64,000 bases of DNA, taken from the NCBI RefSeq assembly GCF_900176655.1, contig NZ_LT838842.1:83880-147879 (forward strand), given 5' to 3'. Positions 27,370 to 35,921 of this stretch are shown here, in pieces. A program made the position numbers and the translations under genes. Under the pieces are notes generated by a model, which was not told the origin of the DNA, did not search any database, and saw nothing but the letters and a program-made list of their open reading frames with translations. Source of the DNA: Collinsella vaginalis. GTDB taxonomy: Bacteria; Actinomycetota; Coriobacteriia; Coriobacteriales; Coriobacteriaceae. The stretch's first letter is position 1. Each line of letters starts with the position of its first letter.

Positions 27370-28418
27370 TGGAGCCAGCCTCCTATATCCCGCGCTACCT
27401 CGAGTGCGAGTACCTCCGCACCCATCCTGATCTCACGCCGGCAGCTCAGCGCTTGGTGCGCGAGGAGATCACCGCGCATCCGGAGCGCTTCGCCACCGGC
27501 GAGCACGCCCGCTCGCTGGTCGCCTACGCCCGCGTCCACAACCGACTCCTTCGGGAGCTCGCCCGCATGGACAACCTCCCCGATGAAGAGTTCGAGCAAC
27601 GCAGAAACGCCTTGTTCGATAGCGCCCGCGCCGAGCTCCGCGGCATCGGCGAGGCTGATCGCCTCTGCGTGGACGCCCGCCTGACCGACATCATGCTCGC
27701 CGATGTCCCCCTCGACGCCCTGATCAACGACCTGCTGTCGCTTGAGCGCAGTGTGGCCGAGTACCTGACCGGCGGGGTCCTGGGCTTCTCGGCCGACGCG
27801 CCGCATTTCTGGGACGAGACCGCCCTGCAAGACGACGGGGTCGACGCGGCCGAGCGCACATCGTCGGAACCCGAGGTCATCGGCTGGCTGCACACCCTTG
27901 AGGCGATCGCCGAGCTCTGCCTCGCAAGCGCGCGGTACCGTGCGGCGGCGCAGTACGCGCGCCGCGTCATGCAAGCGCGCGGGTACCCCAACAACGCCCG
28001 CGGGACGTTGCTCCTAGCCCTTGCCCGTTTGGAGCTCGAAGACGAATTCTTCGCCCTCGTCGAATCAGAGGGGGAGGAGGACGAGCATGGCTGGGGGCCC
28101 ATTGCAGGCTCCCCCTGGTACCTGCTGAGCCGTGTGATCCTCCTGTACAAGACGGGTCGCGAGCGCGCCGCCCGCCGCGCCCTCAAGGAGTTCGCGCAGC
28201 GGTGCGACGGCGGTGCCTTCTTCCTGCTGAATCCCGTCTACCTGACCCCGTACCTCCCCGTGCGCCCGCCCACGGAGCACGCCTGGGAGCAGTCGCACCA
28301 AGCCGTCTGGGAGGCGGACGGCATCATCGCCGACTGCCCCGACTTCGGCACCTGGGCGGCCGATGTCCCCGGCATCGGGGAGATATCCGAGTCGTTCGCT
28401 CGCAAGAACGGGTTCTAA
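27369..28418 (+). CDS. Conserved unknown protein, TPR-like helical, coupled to upstream gene
   Basis: A 349-residue soluble protein. A segment near 194-235 (ARYRAAAQYARRVMQARGYPNNARGTLLLALARLE) resembles the repeat in the preceding gene in position and pattern, so the pair may have arisen by ancient duplication. The C terminus is aromatic- and proline-rich (NPVYLTPYLPVRPPTEHAW). No enzymatic motif is visible. Start and stop codons of the two genes overlap, which suggests a complex with fixed stoichiometry. Function unknown. Confidence 0.7.
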   Translation: MEPASYIPRYLECEYLRTHPDLTPAAQRLVREEITAHPERFATGEHARSLVAYARVHNRLLRELARMDNLPDEEFEQRRNALFDSARAELRGIGEADRLCVDARLTDIMLADVPLDALINDLLSLERSVAEYLTGGVLGFSADAPHFWDETALQDDGVDAAERTSSEPEVIGWLHTLEAIAELCLASARYRAAAQYARRVMQARGYPNNARGTLLLALARLELEDEFFALVESEGEEDEHGWGPIAGSPWYLLSRVILLYKTGRERAARRALKEFAQRCDGGAFFLLNPVYLTPYLPVRPPTEHAWEQSHQAVWEADGIIADCPDFGTWAADVPGIGEISESFARKNGF

Positions 28419-28510
28419 CCGCAGACCGGGGCGAAGGCGCCGAAACGCGGCGCGGCAGGCGCGGGCGGCGCGTGCTACAGTTGATCGGCCAGCCCTATCG
28501 AGAGGTCGCC

Positions 28511-28963
28511 ATGTCGCAGTTTCCCTTGAATTCCATCGTCGCGGTCCACTACACCGGTCGCTTCGACGACGGGTCGATCTTCGACACCACGGAGGGGCGC
28601 AAACCGCTCACCTACAGGGAGGACGCCCACGAGGTGGTCCCTGGCTTCGAGGCCGCCGTACGGGGCATGGAACCCGGGGAGCGGCGCCACGTGCAGCTCG
28701 CGCCCGAGGAGGCCTACGGCCCCCATCGCCCCGAACTCGTCTACCACATGCCGACGATCGAGATCCCCAACTACGACGACCTCGTGGTCGGCCAGATGAT
28801 CTACCTCATGAACCACGAGGGGTATCAGCAGCTCGCGCGCGTGCTGCGTGTCGAGGACGACGGTGAGACATATTTCGATTTCAACCACCCCATGGCCGGA
28901 TGCACCTTGACCTTCGATCTCGAGCTTGTGAGCCGTGAGTACGGGACGGGCACCGGGGCCTGA
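28511..28963 (+). CDS. FKBP-type peptidyl-prolyl isomerase, SlyD-like
   Basis: A 150-residue protein beginning VAVHYTGRFDDGSIFDTTEG, the FKBP core, with VVPGFEAAVRGMEPGERR and APEEAYGPHRPE. An insert-in-flap chaperone domain follows (about 75-125), as in SlyD, and the strand LTFDLELV closes the FKBP fold. It catalyses cis-trans isomerisation of prolyl bonds and acts as a folding chaperone. The His/Cys-rich metal-binding tail of E. coli SlyD is absent. The start is the ATG at 28511; a much longer in-frame reading upstream overlaps the preceding gene and is rejected. Confidence 0.93.
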   Translation: MSQFPLNSIVAVHYTGRFDDGSIFDTTEGRKPLTYREDAHEVVPGFEAAVRGMEPGERRHVQLAPEEAYGPHRPELVYHMPTIEIPNYDDLVVGQMIYLMNHEGYQQLARVLRVEDDGETYFDFNHPMAGCTLTFDLELVSREYGTGTGA

Positions 28964-29085
28964 GGCACGGCGTGACGTGACGGGCTTTGACGCGGTGGCT
29001 TGGCGCGGGCATCACCGCGCCGCACACCGCGCTGTGATGCCCTGCGTCCATCGGCGGCGAGAGACCTAGGGAAAGGGGCGTAGCT

Positions 29086-29883
29086 TTGGATATGAGACGG
29101 CCACAGCGGGGTGTGATCTGCCCCGGTTGTCCGCATCGAGCCGCCTACGTGGTGGTGAAGGACGCCGTGGGGCGCGGCCGGGGGCGCGTGACCTGCGGAG
29201 ACGCCGGCTGCTCGGCTGTCGGCGCCGTCCACCCTGCGGCGAGCGCCTGTGCGGGCGGGCAGGATGTCCTGCTCCCCCGGTACAACCAGCCGATCCCCAC
29301 AGGCTTTGCGGAGGAGCCGGGAGCGCTGCGCTGCGCCCATTTCGTCAACGCAACCGCTGTCGGCACGGACGGCGGCGCGCCCTCGGCCGGGCAGCTCGCC
29401 ATGGAGGGCTCAAGCGCCCTGCTCTGCGTCATGGCCTCCGATGCGCGGTTCCTGACGGAGCCGGGAGTCACTGGGCTCGCGCACGAGCTCGAATCCCTCG
29501 GGTACGAGCGGACGTCGGTCCTCGACCCCTTCGACACAAGCGCCTCGGGAGAGGCGATCGCCGCCCTGATCGATACGGGTGGGGCGCATGCCGTGACCTT
29601 CTCATCCCCCTGCGCGCAGCTCCTGCGCCGCAGGCCGGGGCTCGGTGGGCCTGCCGAGGTGGACCGTCTCTCATGCGTGGGCTGCCAACGCTGCGTGCAG
29701 ATCACCGGCTGCCCAGCCCTCAGCTTCGCCCCACCGTCAGCCCAGATCGACCCTGTGTCCTGCACCGGTTGCGACCTCTGCGCCGATTACTGCCGCACGC
29801 GCGTGATCTTCTCACCTCGCACCGGTGAATCCCCGGCCGCCCGTCAGCGGAGACGCTTCGAGGCTGCGGGGATCGTCGAGTAA
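29086..29883 (+). CDS. Reduced IorA-like protein with two 4Fe-4S clusters
   Basis: A 265-residue protein matching the ends, but not the middle, of indolepyruvate ferredoxin oxidoreductase alpha subunit. The N terminus has ICPGCPHRAAYVVVKDA and VTCGDAGCSAVGAVHP, like the TPP-domain opening of IorA. The C terminus has a two-cluster ferredoxin: CVGCQRCVQITGCP and CTGCDLCADYC. The intervening segment is short (about 140 residues) and lacks the GDS...N thiamine-diphosphate/Mg motif. No IorB-like partner is adjacent. The likely start is TTG at 29086, seven bases after GAAAGGGG; an ATG lies two codons later. It is probably an electron-transfer or assembly protein rather than a full oxidoreductase. 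Confidence 0.7.
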   Translation: MDMRRPQRGVICPGCPHRAAYVVVKDAVGRGRGRVTCGDAGCSAVGAVHPAASACAGGQDVLLPRYNQPIPTGFAEEPGALRCAHFVNATAVGTDGGAPSAGQLAMEGSSALLCVMASDARFLTEPGVTGLAHELESLGYERTSVLDPFDTSASGEAIAALIDTGGAHAVTFSSPCAQLLRRRPGLGGPAEVDRLSCVGCQRCVQITGCPALSFAPPSAQIDPVSCTGCDLCADYCRTRVIFSPRTGESPAARQRRRFEAAGIVE

Positions 29884-29976
29884 GTGGATCTTGTTACATC
29901 CGCGCGGTGGATCCGCCCGGAGCATCCGACCTCCCCGCACCGGCTACCTTTTCGCGGTGACACCCATCCCATCTGC

Positions 29977-29982
29977 TATACT
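29977..29982 (+). promoter_or_regulatory. -10 box of tRNA-Glu
   Basis: TATACT, 10 nt upstream of the tRNA 5' end. A GTGACA about 14 nt upstream of it is a weak -35 candidate. Confidence 0.55.
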
Positions 29983-29992
29983 GCTGCACGCT

Positions 29993-30066
29993 GTCCCCAT
30001 CGTCTAGCGGCCTAGGACGTCGCCCTTTCAAGGCGAAGATCACGGGTTCGAATCCCGTTGGGGGCA
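29993..30066 (+). tRNA. tRNA-Glu (anticodon TTC)
   Basis: A 74-nt cloverleaf: acceptor GTCCCCA/TGGGGGC, anticodon stem with loop CTTTCAA (TTC), T-arm CGGGTTCGAATCCCG, discriminator A. The CCA end is not encoded. A strong terminator follows at 30081. Confidence 0.94.
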
Positions 30067-30080
30067 CCATCGATATCGCG

Positions 30081-30110
30081 AGCGCGGACCTTGGCTGGTT
30101 CGCGCTTTTT
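30081..30110 (+). terminator. Terminator of tRNA-Glu
   Basis: AGCGCGGACC-TTGGCT-GGTTCGCGCT (one mismatch) followed by TTTTT. Confidence 0.85.
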
Positions 30111-30231
30111 CATGCCTCTCGATCCACCTCACCTCGTGCGCCGTGGCACAACTCCGACCTGCCCCAACGCGAGTATCATGGGTTCAAATACTGCGGAGAC
30201 CGCGGGGCCCATCGAGATGGAGGCGGGCCAT

Positions 30232-31020
30232 ATGCATCTGTTACGGGAGTTCTGCGCTGAGAACATGGAGCACCTGCCCGCCGCGATCTCCACCGGCGCC
30301 GGGCGCATCGAACTCTGCGACAACCTCGCGGTTGGCGGGACGACGCCAAGCTTCGGAGTCATCCGTGCCGCCGTCGCCCTCGGACGCACCTGCAGCGTTC
30401 CCATCATGGCCATGATCCGACCGCGCGGTGGGGATTTCCTCTACACGCCCGCCGAGGGCCAGATCATGTGCGACGACCTCCTGATGGCGCGCCGCCTCGG
30501 CGTCCATGGGGTCGTGTTCGGCTGCCTCACCACCACTCCCGATGGGAACCCCATCCTCGACCGGAGCCTGACTGAGCAGCTTGTCGGCATCGCCCGTGAA
30601 CCGGTCTTCGACGAGCAGGGCCATGCGCTCGCGGATGCGCGCATCACCTTCCACATGGCCTTCGATGCCTTGGACGAGGGTCGCCAGCGGGAGGCGATCG
30701 ACATCCTCGCCGACCTGGGCGTCGAGCGCGTCCTCACGCACGGCGGGCCCCTAGCCTCCCCTATCGAGGACCATCTCGGCCATCTGCGGGAATTGATCGC
30801 ATACGCCGACGGGCGCATCCGGATCCTGCCCGGCGGGGGGATCACCTGCCTGAGCGCCCCCGTGATCGCCCGCGCCCTCGGCGTCGACGAAGTCCACGGC
30901 ACCAAGGTCGTCCTGGCCTCGAGCGATGGGATGATGCGCCCCGAGGAGTCTTCTCAGGTGTTAAACCAGACCCCTGAGCCCGTCGCAGATGACGCTGTGC
31001 TCGTGGGGGCGACCGCGTAA
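30232..31020 (+). CDS. cutC: CutC-family protein
   Basis: A 262-residue TIM-barrel protein of the CutC family, with AGRIELCDNLAVGGTTPS, PIMAMIRPRGGDFLY, GVHGVVFGCLT, TFHMAFD and RILPGGGI in order. CutC was linked to copper tolerance in E. coli, but its biochemical role is unsettled. The ATG at 30232 follows GGAGG; a second ATG five codons upstream is also possible. It is convergent with glnA and shares the bidirectional hairpin at 31.03 kb. No copper transporter is nearby. Confidence 0.93.
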   Translation: MHLLREFCAENMEHLPAAISTGAGRIELCDNLAVGGTTPSFGVIRAAVALGRTCSVPIMAMIRPRGGDFLYTPAEGQIMCDDLLMARRLGVHGVVFGCLTTTPDGNPILDRSLTEQLVGIAREPVFDEQGHALADARITFHMAFDALDEGRQREAIDILADLGVERVLTHGGPLASPIEDHLGHLRELIAYADGRIRILPGGGITCLSAPVIARALGVDEVHGTKVVLASSDGMMRPEESSQVLNQTPEPVADDAVLVGATA

Positions 31021-31058
31021 AACGCAGCGGGGCGAGCGCCCACCGGCACCCGCCCCGC
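31020..31058 (-). terminator. Hairpin between cutC and glnA (glnA terminator)
   Basis: GCGGGGCG (31027-31034) pairs with CGCCCCGC (31051-31058). Read on the minus strand the stem is followed, after four bases, by TTTT, and it lies 21 nt after the glnA stop. Confidence 0.55.
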
Positions 31059-31079
31059 ACAAGCCCATCGCGACGTGTG

Positions 31080-33170
31080 TTACACGTAGAAGAGGATGTC
31101 GTCGTAAGTGGGCACCGGCCAGTAGTCGGCCGCCACGATCTCCTCCATGGCGTCCACGGTCGCCCGCAGGGTCGCCATGGCAGGGGCCACCTCATGGGCG
31201 TAGCAGTTCGCCTGCTCCTGGTTGTCCACCGTGGCCTCCGCCTTCTGGTGCACCTCGTCCAGGGCCTCGATGGCCTCGTTGATGTCCGTGATGCCGCGGC
31301 AGAGCTGGTTGAGCGTGTTCTGCTCCCACTGCATGGCCTCCTCGGCCCCCGCCGCGCGGATCGTCTCCAAGCCCTTCGCCACCTTCGTGGCGTACGCCGT
31401 GATCACCGGGCGGTACGTGCGGCGCGCCTCGCGCACCATTGTCGTGGCCTCGATGTTCATGAGCTTGTTGTACTTGTCAAGTTTGCTGTCGTAGCGGCAG
31501 ATCACCTCGGAGCGCGTGAGGACGCCCATCTCCTCGAAGAGCTCGATGTTCTTCTCCGCGACCAGGCAGGGCAGGGCGTCGGCCGTCGTGCGGTTGTTCA
31601 CGAGACCGCGGCGCTCAGCCTCCTCGTACCAGTTGTCGGAGTATCCGTCGCCGGAGAAGAGCACGCGCCGGTGCGCGATGAGCGACTGCTTGCAGTACTC
31701 GAGCGCCGCCTCCTGGAAGGACTCAGCGGGCACCTGCTCGAGCGCGTCTGCCATGGACTTCAGCGACTTGGCCACCGCGGTGTCGAGGACCATGTTGGCA
31801 TCGGAGACATTTGCCTCGGAGCCCACGGCGCGGAACTCGAACTTGTTGCCCGTGAAGGCGAAGGGGCTCGTGCGGTTGCGATCGGTGTTGTCGCGCTCGA
31901 GCTTGGGTAGGGTGTCGGCGCCGAGGTCGAGCACGCCGTGTATGGCATGGACCGAGGCCTTGCCGTCCATGATCGTCTGGACGACCTCGGTGAGCTGGTC
32001 GCCGAGAAAGATGGAGATGATAGCCGGCGGCGCCTCGTTCGCACCGAGGCGGTGATCGTTGCCGCAGCTCGCGGCCGACATGCGCAGCAGATCCTGGTAG
32101 TTGTCGACCGCCTCGATGACGGCGGTCAGGAAGACCACGAACTGCAGGTTCTCAAGCGGGGTCTCACCGGGATCGAGCAGGTTCTCATCCTCGGTGCCGA
32201 GCGACCAGTTGTTGTGCTTGCCGGAGCCGTTGACCCCGTCGAAGGGCTTCTCGTGCAGCAGGCAGACGAGGTCGTGCCGGGAGGCGATGAGCTTCATCTT
32301 CTCCATGATGAGCAGGTTGTTGTCGACCGCCTCGTTAACCTCGCTGTATACGGGCGCGAGCTCGTGCTGGCAAGGCGCGACCTCGTTGTGCTTCGTCTTC
32401 GAGGGGATGCCGAGGGCCCAGAGCTCGTTGTCGAGGTCCTTCATATAGGCGGACACCGTGGGCCGGATGGCGCCGAAGTAGTGCTCCTCGAGCTCCTGCC
32501 CCTTGCAGGGGGTCGCGCCGAAGAGGGTGCGGCCGCAGATCACGAGGTCGCGGCGGCGGCGGTAGGCGTCCTTGCGGATCAGGAAGTACTCCTGCTCATC
32601 GCCGACGGAGGGGACCACGCGCTTGGGCTTCTTGCCGAAGAGCGCGAGGATGCGCTTGGCTTGGACATCGAGCGTGGTCATCGAGCGCAGCAGCGGGGTC
32701 TTCTTGTCGAGGGCCTCGCCGTTGTAGCTGCAGAAGGCCGTGGGGATGCAGAGCACCTCGTCCTTCACGAAAGCCGGGCTCGTGGGATCCCAGATGGTGT
32801 AACCACGGGCCTCGAAGGTTGCGCGGAGCCCGCCGTTGGGGAAGCTCGAGGCATCCGGCTCGCCCTTGACCAGGGCCTTGCCGGAGAACTTAGTGATGGC
32901 CGTGCCGTCCCCAACCGGGTCGAGGAAGCTGTCGTGCTTCTCGGAGGTGATACCCGACAGCGGTTGGAACCAATGGGCGTAGTGCGTGGCGCCGCGCTGG
33001 ATCGCCCACTCCTTCATGGCGTACGCGACCGCGTTGGCGACATCGAGATCGAGGGGCTGGCCCTCCTCGATGGTGGCGGCGAGCTTCTTGTACACGTCTT
33101 TCGGCAGCCATTTCCTCATCACGGCGTCCGAGAAGACCTCGGTTCCATAGCGATCGGTCAGATCGGCCAT
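31080..33170 (-). CDS. glnA: Glutamine synthetase type III
   Basis: ATP-dependent amination of glutamate to glutamine, the main ammonium-assimilation step. The 696-residue length fits type III (GlnN) enzymes, much longer than type I. The GSIII N-terminal block [16 protein letters not shown] opens the protein; [32 protein letters not shown] and [16 protein letters not shown] carry ammonium, ATP and metal residues. The C-terminal ~200 residues are the helical extension specific to type III. The ATG at 33170 follows GAAAGGGAG. Type III enzymes predominate in Bacteroidetes, some Firmicutes and gut Coriobacteriia. Confidence 0.95.
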   Translation of the reverse strand: MADLTDRYGTEVFSDAVMRKWLPKDVYKKLAATIEEGQPLDLDVANAVAYAMKEWAIQRGATHYAHWFQPLSGITSEKHDSFLDPVGDGTAITKFSGKALVKGEPDASSFPNGGLRATFEARGYTIWDPTSPAFVKDEVLCIPTAFCSYNGEALDKKTPLLRSMTTLDVQAKRILALFGKKPKRVVPSVGDEQEYFLIRKDAYRRRRDLVICGRTLFGATPCKGQELEEHYFGAIRPTVSAYMKDLDNELWALGIPSKTKHNEVAPCQHELAPVYSEVNEAVDNNLLIMEKMKLIASRHDLVCLLHEKPFDGVNGSGKHNNWSLGTEDENLLDPGETPLENLQFVVFLTAVIEAVDNYQDLLRMSAASCGNDHRLGANEAPPAIISIFLGDQLTEVVQTIMDGKASVHAIHGVLDLGADTLPKLERDNTDRNRTSPFAFTGNKFEFRAVGSEANVSDANMVLDTAVAKSLKSMADALEQVPAESFQEAALEYCKQSLIAHRRVLFSGDGYSDNWYEEAERRGLVNNRTTADALPCLVAEKNIELFEEMGVLTRSEVICRYDSKLDKYNKLMNIEATTMVREARRTYRPVITAYATKVAKGLETIRAAGAEEAMQWEQNTLNQLCRGITDINEAIEALDEVHQKAEATVDNQEQANCYAHEVAPAMATLRATVDAMEEIVAADYWPVPTYDDILFYV

Positions 33171-33410
33171 CGACAGCTCCCTTTCTCCGCATGCCACCGC
33201 AGATGGCGGTGTCCGCAGGGGTGTCCTCATCCCTGTGGATGAGGGTAGGTTACGGGCCCTGTGTTTCCCGACCGTTACCAAAGCGGCTGGGCGCAAAACA
33301 CCTCACAGAGAGTACCCCAGCTGACGCTTGGGCGCTGAGCGCGCATATCCCCTGCATAAAATCACTCGCCGCCGATATTGCGCGCATGTTTCCGCTGCTC
33401 CCAATAGATC

Positions 33411-33438
33411 TTGGAAACTCACCCTGCTGCCATATAAT
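33411..33438 (+). promoter_or_regulatory. Promoter of metF
   Basis: TTGGAA (33411-33416), 16-base spacer, TATAAT (33433-33438). Transcription should start near 33445, giving a ~118-nt leader with no riboswitch that I recognise. Confidence 0.7.
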
Positions 33439-33563
33439 CGGGCGCACACGACGGAGGGTGGCGCGGCGCGCAGAGGCGAACGGCCCCCGGACAAGGAGGG
33501 GCAATGCCACGAGGTGGGGAGCACGCCGAAACGCCGAGGGTCGACCCCGGGCAAGGAGGAGCC

Positions 33564-34439
33564 ATGCGCATCGACGAGGTGTTTGAGCGAGCTGGGGCAG
33601 CGCGGAAGCTCCCCGTCTCATTCGAGATCTTCCCGCCCAAGGGCGAGCTCACCCTCGAGCGGGGGCGCGAGGTCGGCTCTGAGCTTGCGGCCTTCGACCC
33701 CTCGTTCATCAGCGTCACCTACTCAGCGGGCGGCAGCGGCAACAAGGGCGCCACGACCAAGATCGCCGAGGCCATCACCGCAGAAAGCGGCATCCCCACC
33801 GTCGCGCACCTCACCTGCATCTCGCTCTTCCGCGATGAGGCCGCACGCAAGATCGAGAAGCTGCGCGCACATGGAATCGAGAACGTGCTCGCCCTGCGCG
33901 GCGACATCCCAGCCGACGACGACCGGTCGAATCCCCATCCCGCCGACTTCCGGTACGCGAAGGATCTGATCCCCCTGCTCGTGGATGCCGGATTCTGCGT
34001 GGGAGCGGCCGCCTACCCCGAGGGCCATATTGACTGCGACGACCTCGACCGCTCCGTGCGCCACCTGCGCGAGAAGCAGGATGCGGGCGCGAGTTTCCTC
34101 GTGACCCAGCTCTTCTTTGACAACGAGTACTTCTATCGCTTCCGGGAACGAGCCGATCGCGCGGGCATCACCGTGCCGATCAGCGCCGGGGTCATGCCGT
34201 TCATGAGCAAGCAGCAGATCAGCCGCATGGTCTTCATGTGCGGCGCCTCGCTCCCCTCTCCGGTGATCAAGCTTCTCGCGCGCTTTGAGGACGACCCAGT
34301 GGCCCTGCGACAGGCGGGCATCGACTACGCCTGTCGCCAGCTTGAGGACCTTGCGGAGCACGGGGTGGACGGCCTGCATGTCTACACCATGAACCGCGCG
34401 GATGTGGCGAGCGCCTGCATGAGCGCCGTGCGGGTGTAG
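33564..34439 (+). CDS. metF: 5,10-methylenetetrahydrofolate reductase
   Basis: Reduces methylene-THF to methyl-THF, the methyl donor for methionine synthase. The 291-residue TIM barrel has SFEIFPPKGE at the N terminus, FISVTYSAGGSG, HLTCIS, NVLALRGD and VTQLFFDNEYFYRF, the FAD- and folate-binding blocks. The chosen ATG (33564) follows AAGGAGGAGCC. A second in-frame ATG at 33504, with its own AAGGAGGGG site, would add 20 residues; the two site-plus-start regions are near repeats of each other. The stop is 4 nt before the MetH reactivation gene, so the two are one operon. Confidence 0.95.
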   Translation: MRIDEVFERAGAARKLPVSFEIFPPKGELTLERGREVGSELAAFDPSFISVTYSAGGSGNKGATTKIAEAITAESGIPTVAHLTCISLFRDEAARKIEKLRAHGIENVLALRGDIPADDDRSNPHPADFRYAKDLIPLLVDAGFCVGAAAYPEGHIDCDDLDRSVRHLREKQDAGASFLVTQLFFDNEYFYRFRERADRAGITVPISAGVMPFMSKQQISRMVFMCGASLPSPVIKLLARFEDDPVALRQAGIDYACRQLEDLAEHGVDGLHVYTMNRADVASACMSAVRV

Positions 34440-34443
34440 CACC

Positions 34444-35202
34444 ATGGCGATGATCGTCCCCGAGGGACTTGCCGCGCCGGTACTCTACCGGCCACATGGC
34501 GGTGAGCTGCCCCGGCTCGATCGGGCTGAGATGCTCCGCTATCTCGGGTTCTCCGGCCAGGAGATGGAGTCCGAGCTCAAACGGCGCATTGACGCCGTGG
34601 CCGATGACGTTGAACGGAACTTCACGCCAGCGGGCGTGCGCAGGGTCTTCGCCGTCGACGCGATAGGGGTCGATGATGAGGGCGCACCCGCCATCAAGCT
34701 CGTCGGCACCTCCGTGGTGCTCCAGGGCCTTGACATCTACCGCCATTTGAAGGACGCCCGGCTCTGCGTGCTTATGGCTTGCACGCTCGGGATGGAGAGC
34801 GAGCGGCGCCTGCGGGCGGGCACGGCCTCGTCGGTTGAGACGACAGTGCTCGACGCAGCCTGCTCGGCCTATATCGAGGCGGCTGTGGAGGCGATGGACC
34901 AAGAGGCCAGGGCCGACGCGGCAACCCTCGGGCTCTCCGCGAACTGGCGCTTCTCCTGTGGATACGGGGACTGCCCGCTTACGGCTCAGCCTCGGATTGT
35001 GAGCGCTTTAAATGCGGGGAGGTTGATCGGGCTCACCGTCACACCAACCAATCTGCTGCTGCCGAGCAAGAGCGTGACGGCAATGATCGGGCTGTTCGAT
35101 GGCCCGGTGCACGACGCGAACACGCGGCCCACTTGCGGCATCTGCAGGCTGCGCGAGGGCTGCTCCTTCCGTGCACGGGGGACCACCTGCTACGGGGGCT
35201 GA
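34444..35202 (+). CDS. Stand-alone methionine synthase reactivation protein
   Basis: A 252-residue protein matching the SAM-dependent activation domain that forms the C terminus of E. coli MetH. The SAM-binding block is RFSCGYGDCPLTAQ (RxxxGY), followed by LLPSKSVTAMIGL. A C-terminal cysteine cluster (CGICRLREGC, then C) is an addition typical of free-standing forms in anaerobes. It reductively remethylates cob(II)alamin formed when MetH loses its cobalt methyl. The MetH at 35.9-38.5 kb lacks this domain, which explains the split. It lies 4 nt after metF. Confidence 0.88.
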   Translation: MAMIVPEGLAAPVLYRPHGGELPRLDRAEMLRYLGFSGQEMESELKRRIDAVADDVERNFTPAGVRRVFAVDAIGVDDEGAPAIKLVGTSVVLQGLDIYRHLKDARLCVLMACTLGMESERRLRAGTASSVETTVLDAACSAYIEAAVEAMDQEARADAATLGLSANWRFSCGYGDCPLTAQPRIVSALNAGRLIGLTVTPTNLLLPSKSVTAMIGLFDGPVHDANTRPTCGICRLREGCSFRARGTTCYGG

Positions 35203-35257
35203 GACGGAGGCCATCACCGCATGAAAGCGCGAACCCAGCCCCCTGCCCGACCGGGCC

Positions 35258-35440
35258 TAGTAGAAAATGTCAGATCTGCGTCATTTTGCCAGACACGCGA
35301 TCCTGCATCTCGGGTTTTGAACATATTCCCATGTGCAATTTATGGGAACATCCATGTGGCCCAGGGCGTTTCGACATCTTTGGCACCCTTCTGAGGTTCC
35401 CTCGGCGGTCGGGGCGACGCAGATCTGACATTTTCTACTA
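35258..35440. repeat. MITE-like inverted-repeat element, copy 2
   Basis: A 183-bp element with perfect 25-bp terminal inverted repeats beginning TAGTAGAAAATGTCAGATCT; the match extends one base further on each side. The interior differs from copy 1 (19.9 kb) except for GCCAGACACGCGA. On the minus strand a 51-codon frame opens at the ATG inside one terminus and closes at a TGA inside the other, but there is no ribosome site. Confidence 0.82.
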
Positions 35441-35921
35441 GCATCCTCTGGCAAAATGGAGTGTTATTAAAATCTGCTCGTCAGAAGAAACATATATTTA
35501 GATATTTATATCGATTTATTTATATTCTCGGCGATAAGTGATACGTGCTGGACGTTGGCGTCGGGTCATACCACCGTTGGCCCGGATGCGGCGCCCAAAC
35601 CGCGCCCGAAACCGCATCGGTGATCAAGAGCCTGAGCCTCGTCAGCACGGTTACAGCCCTCTGATCGCTCCCCGCACCTGACGCCGCCGCCAGCGCCAGA
35701 CTGTATGCACGGAAGGACAGGAGAACGTCATCTCGGGGCACTCCCACGGGCGATCTGCATGAAGGTGCAGTCGAAAGGAGGTTTTTGGGCCTATTGGTGC
35801 GAACGACACGGAGCACCAAGCGCGAGGGCGTGGGCGCCGGCACAAAAGCTCGGCGCGCGATCTCTATGCGCAGCCTGGAGAGCGCTGCGCCCAGGCCCAC
35901 AACGCGATCCGCCCGCCGGGT
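35441..35921. other. Intergenic region downstream of metH
   Basis: No gene is seen in 481 bases. Positions 35450-35530 are AT-rich. A REP-like hairpin lies at about 35720-35790. No U-tract terminator was recognised for metH. Confidence 0.5.
35720..35790. repeat. REP-like hairpin, isolated copy
   Basis: Starts AGAACGTCATCTCGGGGC and ends AAAGGAGGTTTTTGGGC around a short inner inverted repeat. It is a degenerate member of the family clustered at 50.1-50.6 kb. Confidence 0.5.

Noticed and set aside
33440-33563. SAM or folate riboswitch in the metF leader
   Set aside because: No recognisable conserved core; the leader is mostly purine-rich ribosome sites and short repeats.
35258-35440. 51-codon frame running from one terminal repeat to the other in element 2
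   Set aside because: No ribosome site, not present in element 1, and the frame ends are forced by the repeat sequence.
19944-35440. Composite transposon bounded by the two inverted-repeat elements
   Set aside because: The intervening 15 kb holds core genes (murE, argJ, glnA, metF) and no transposase.
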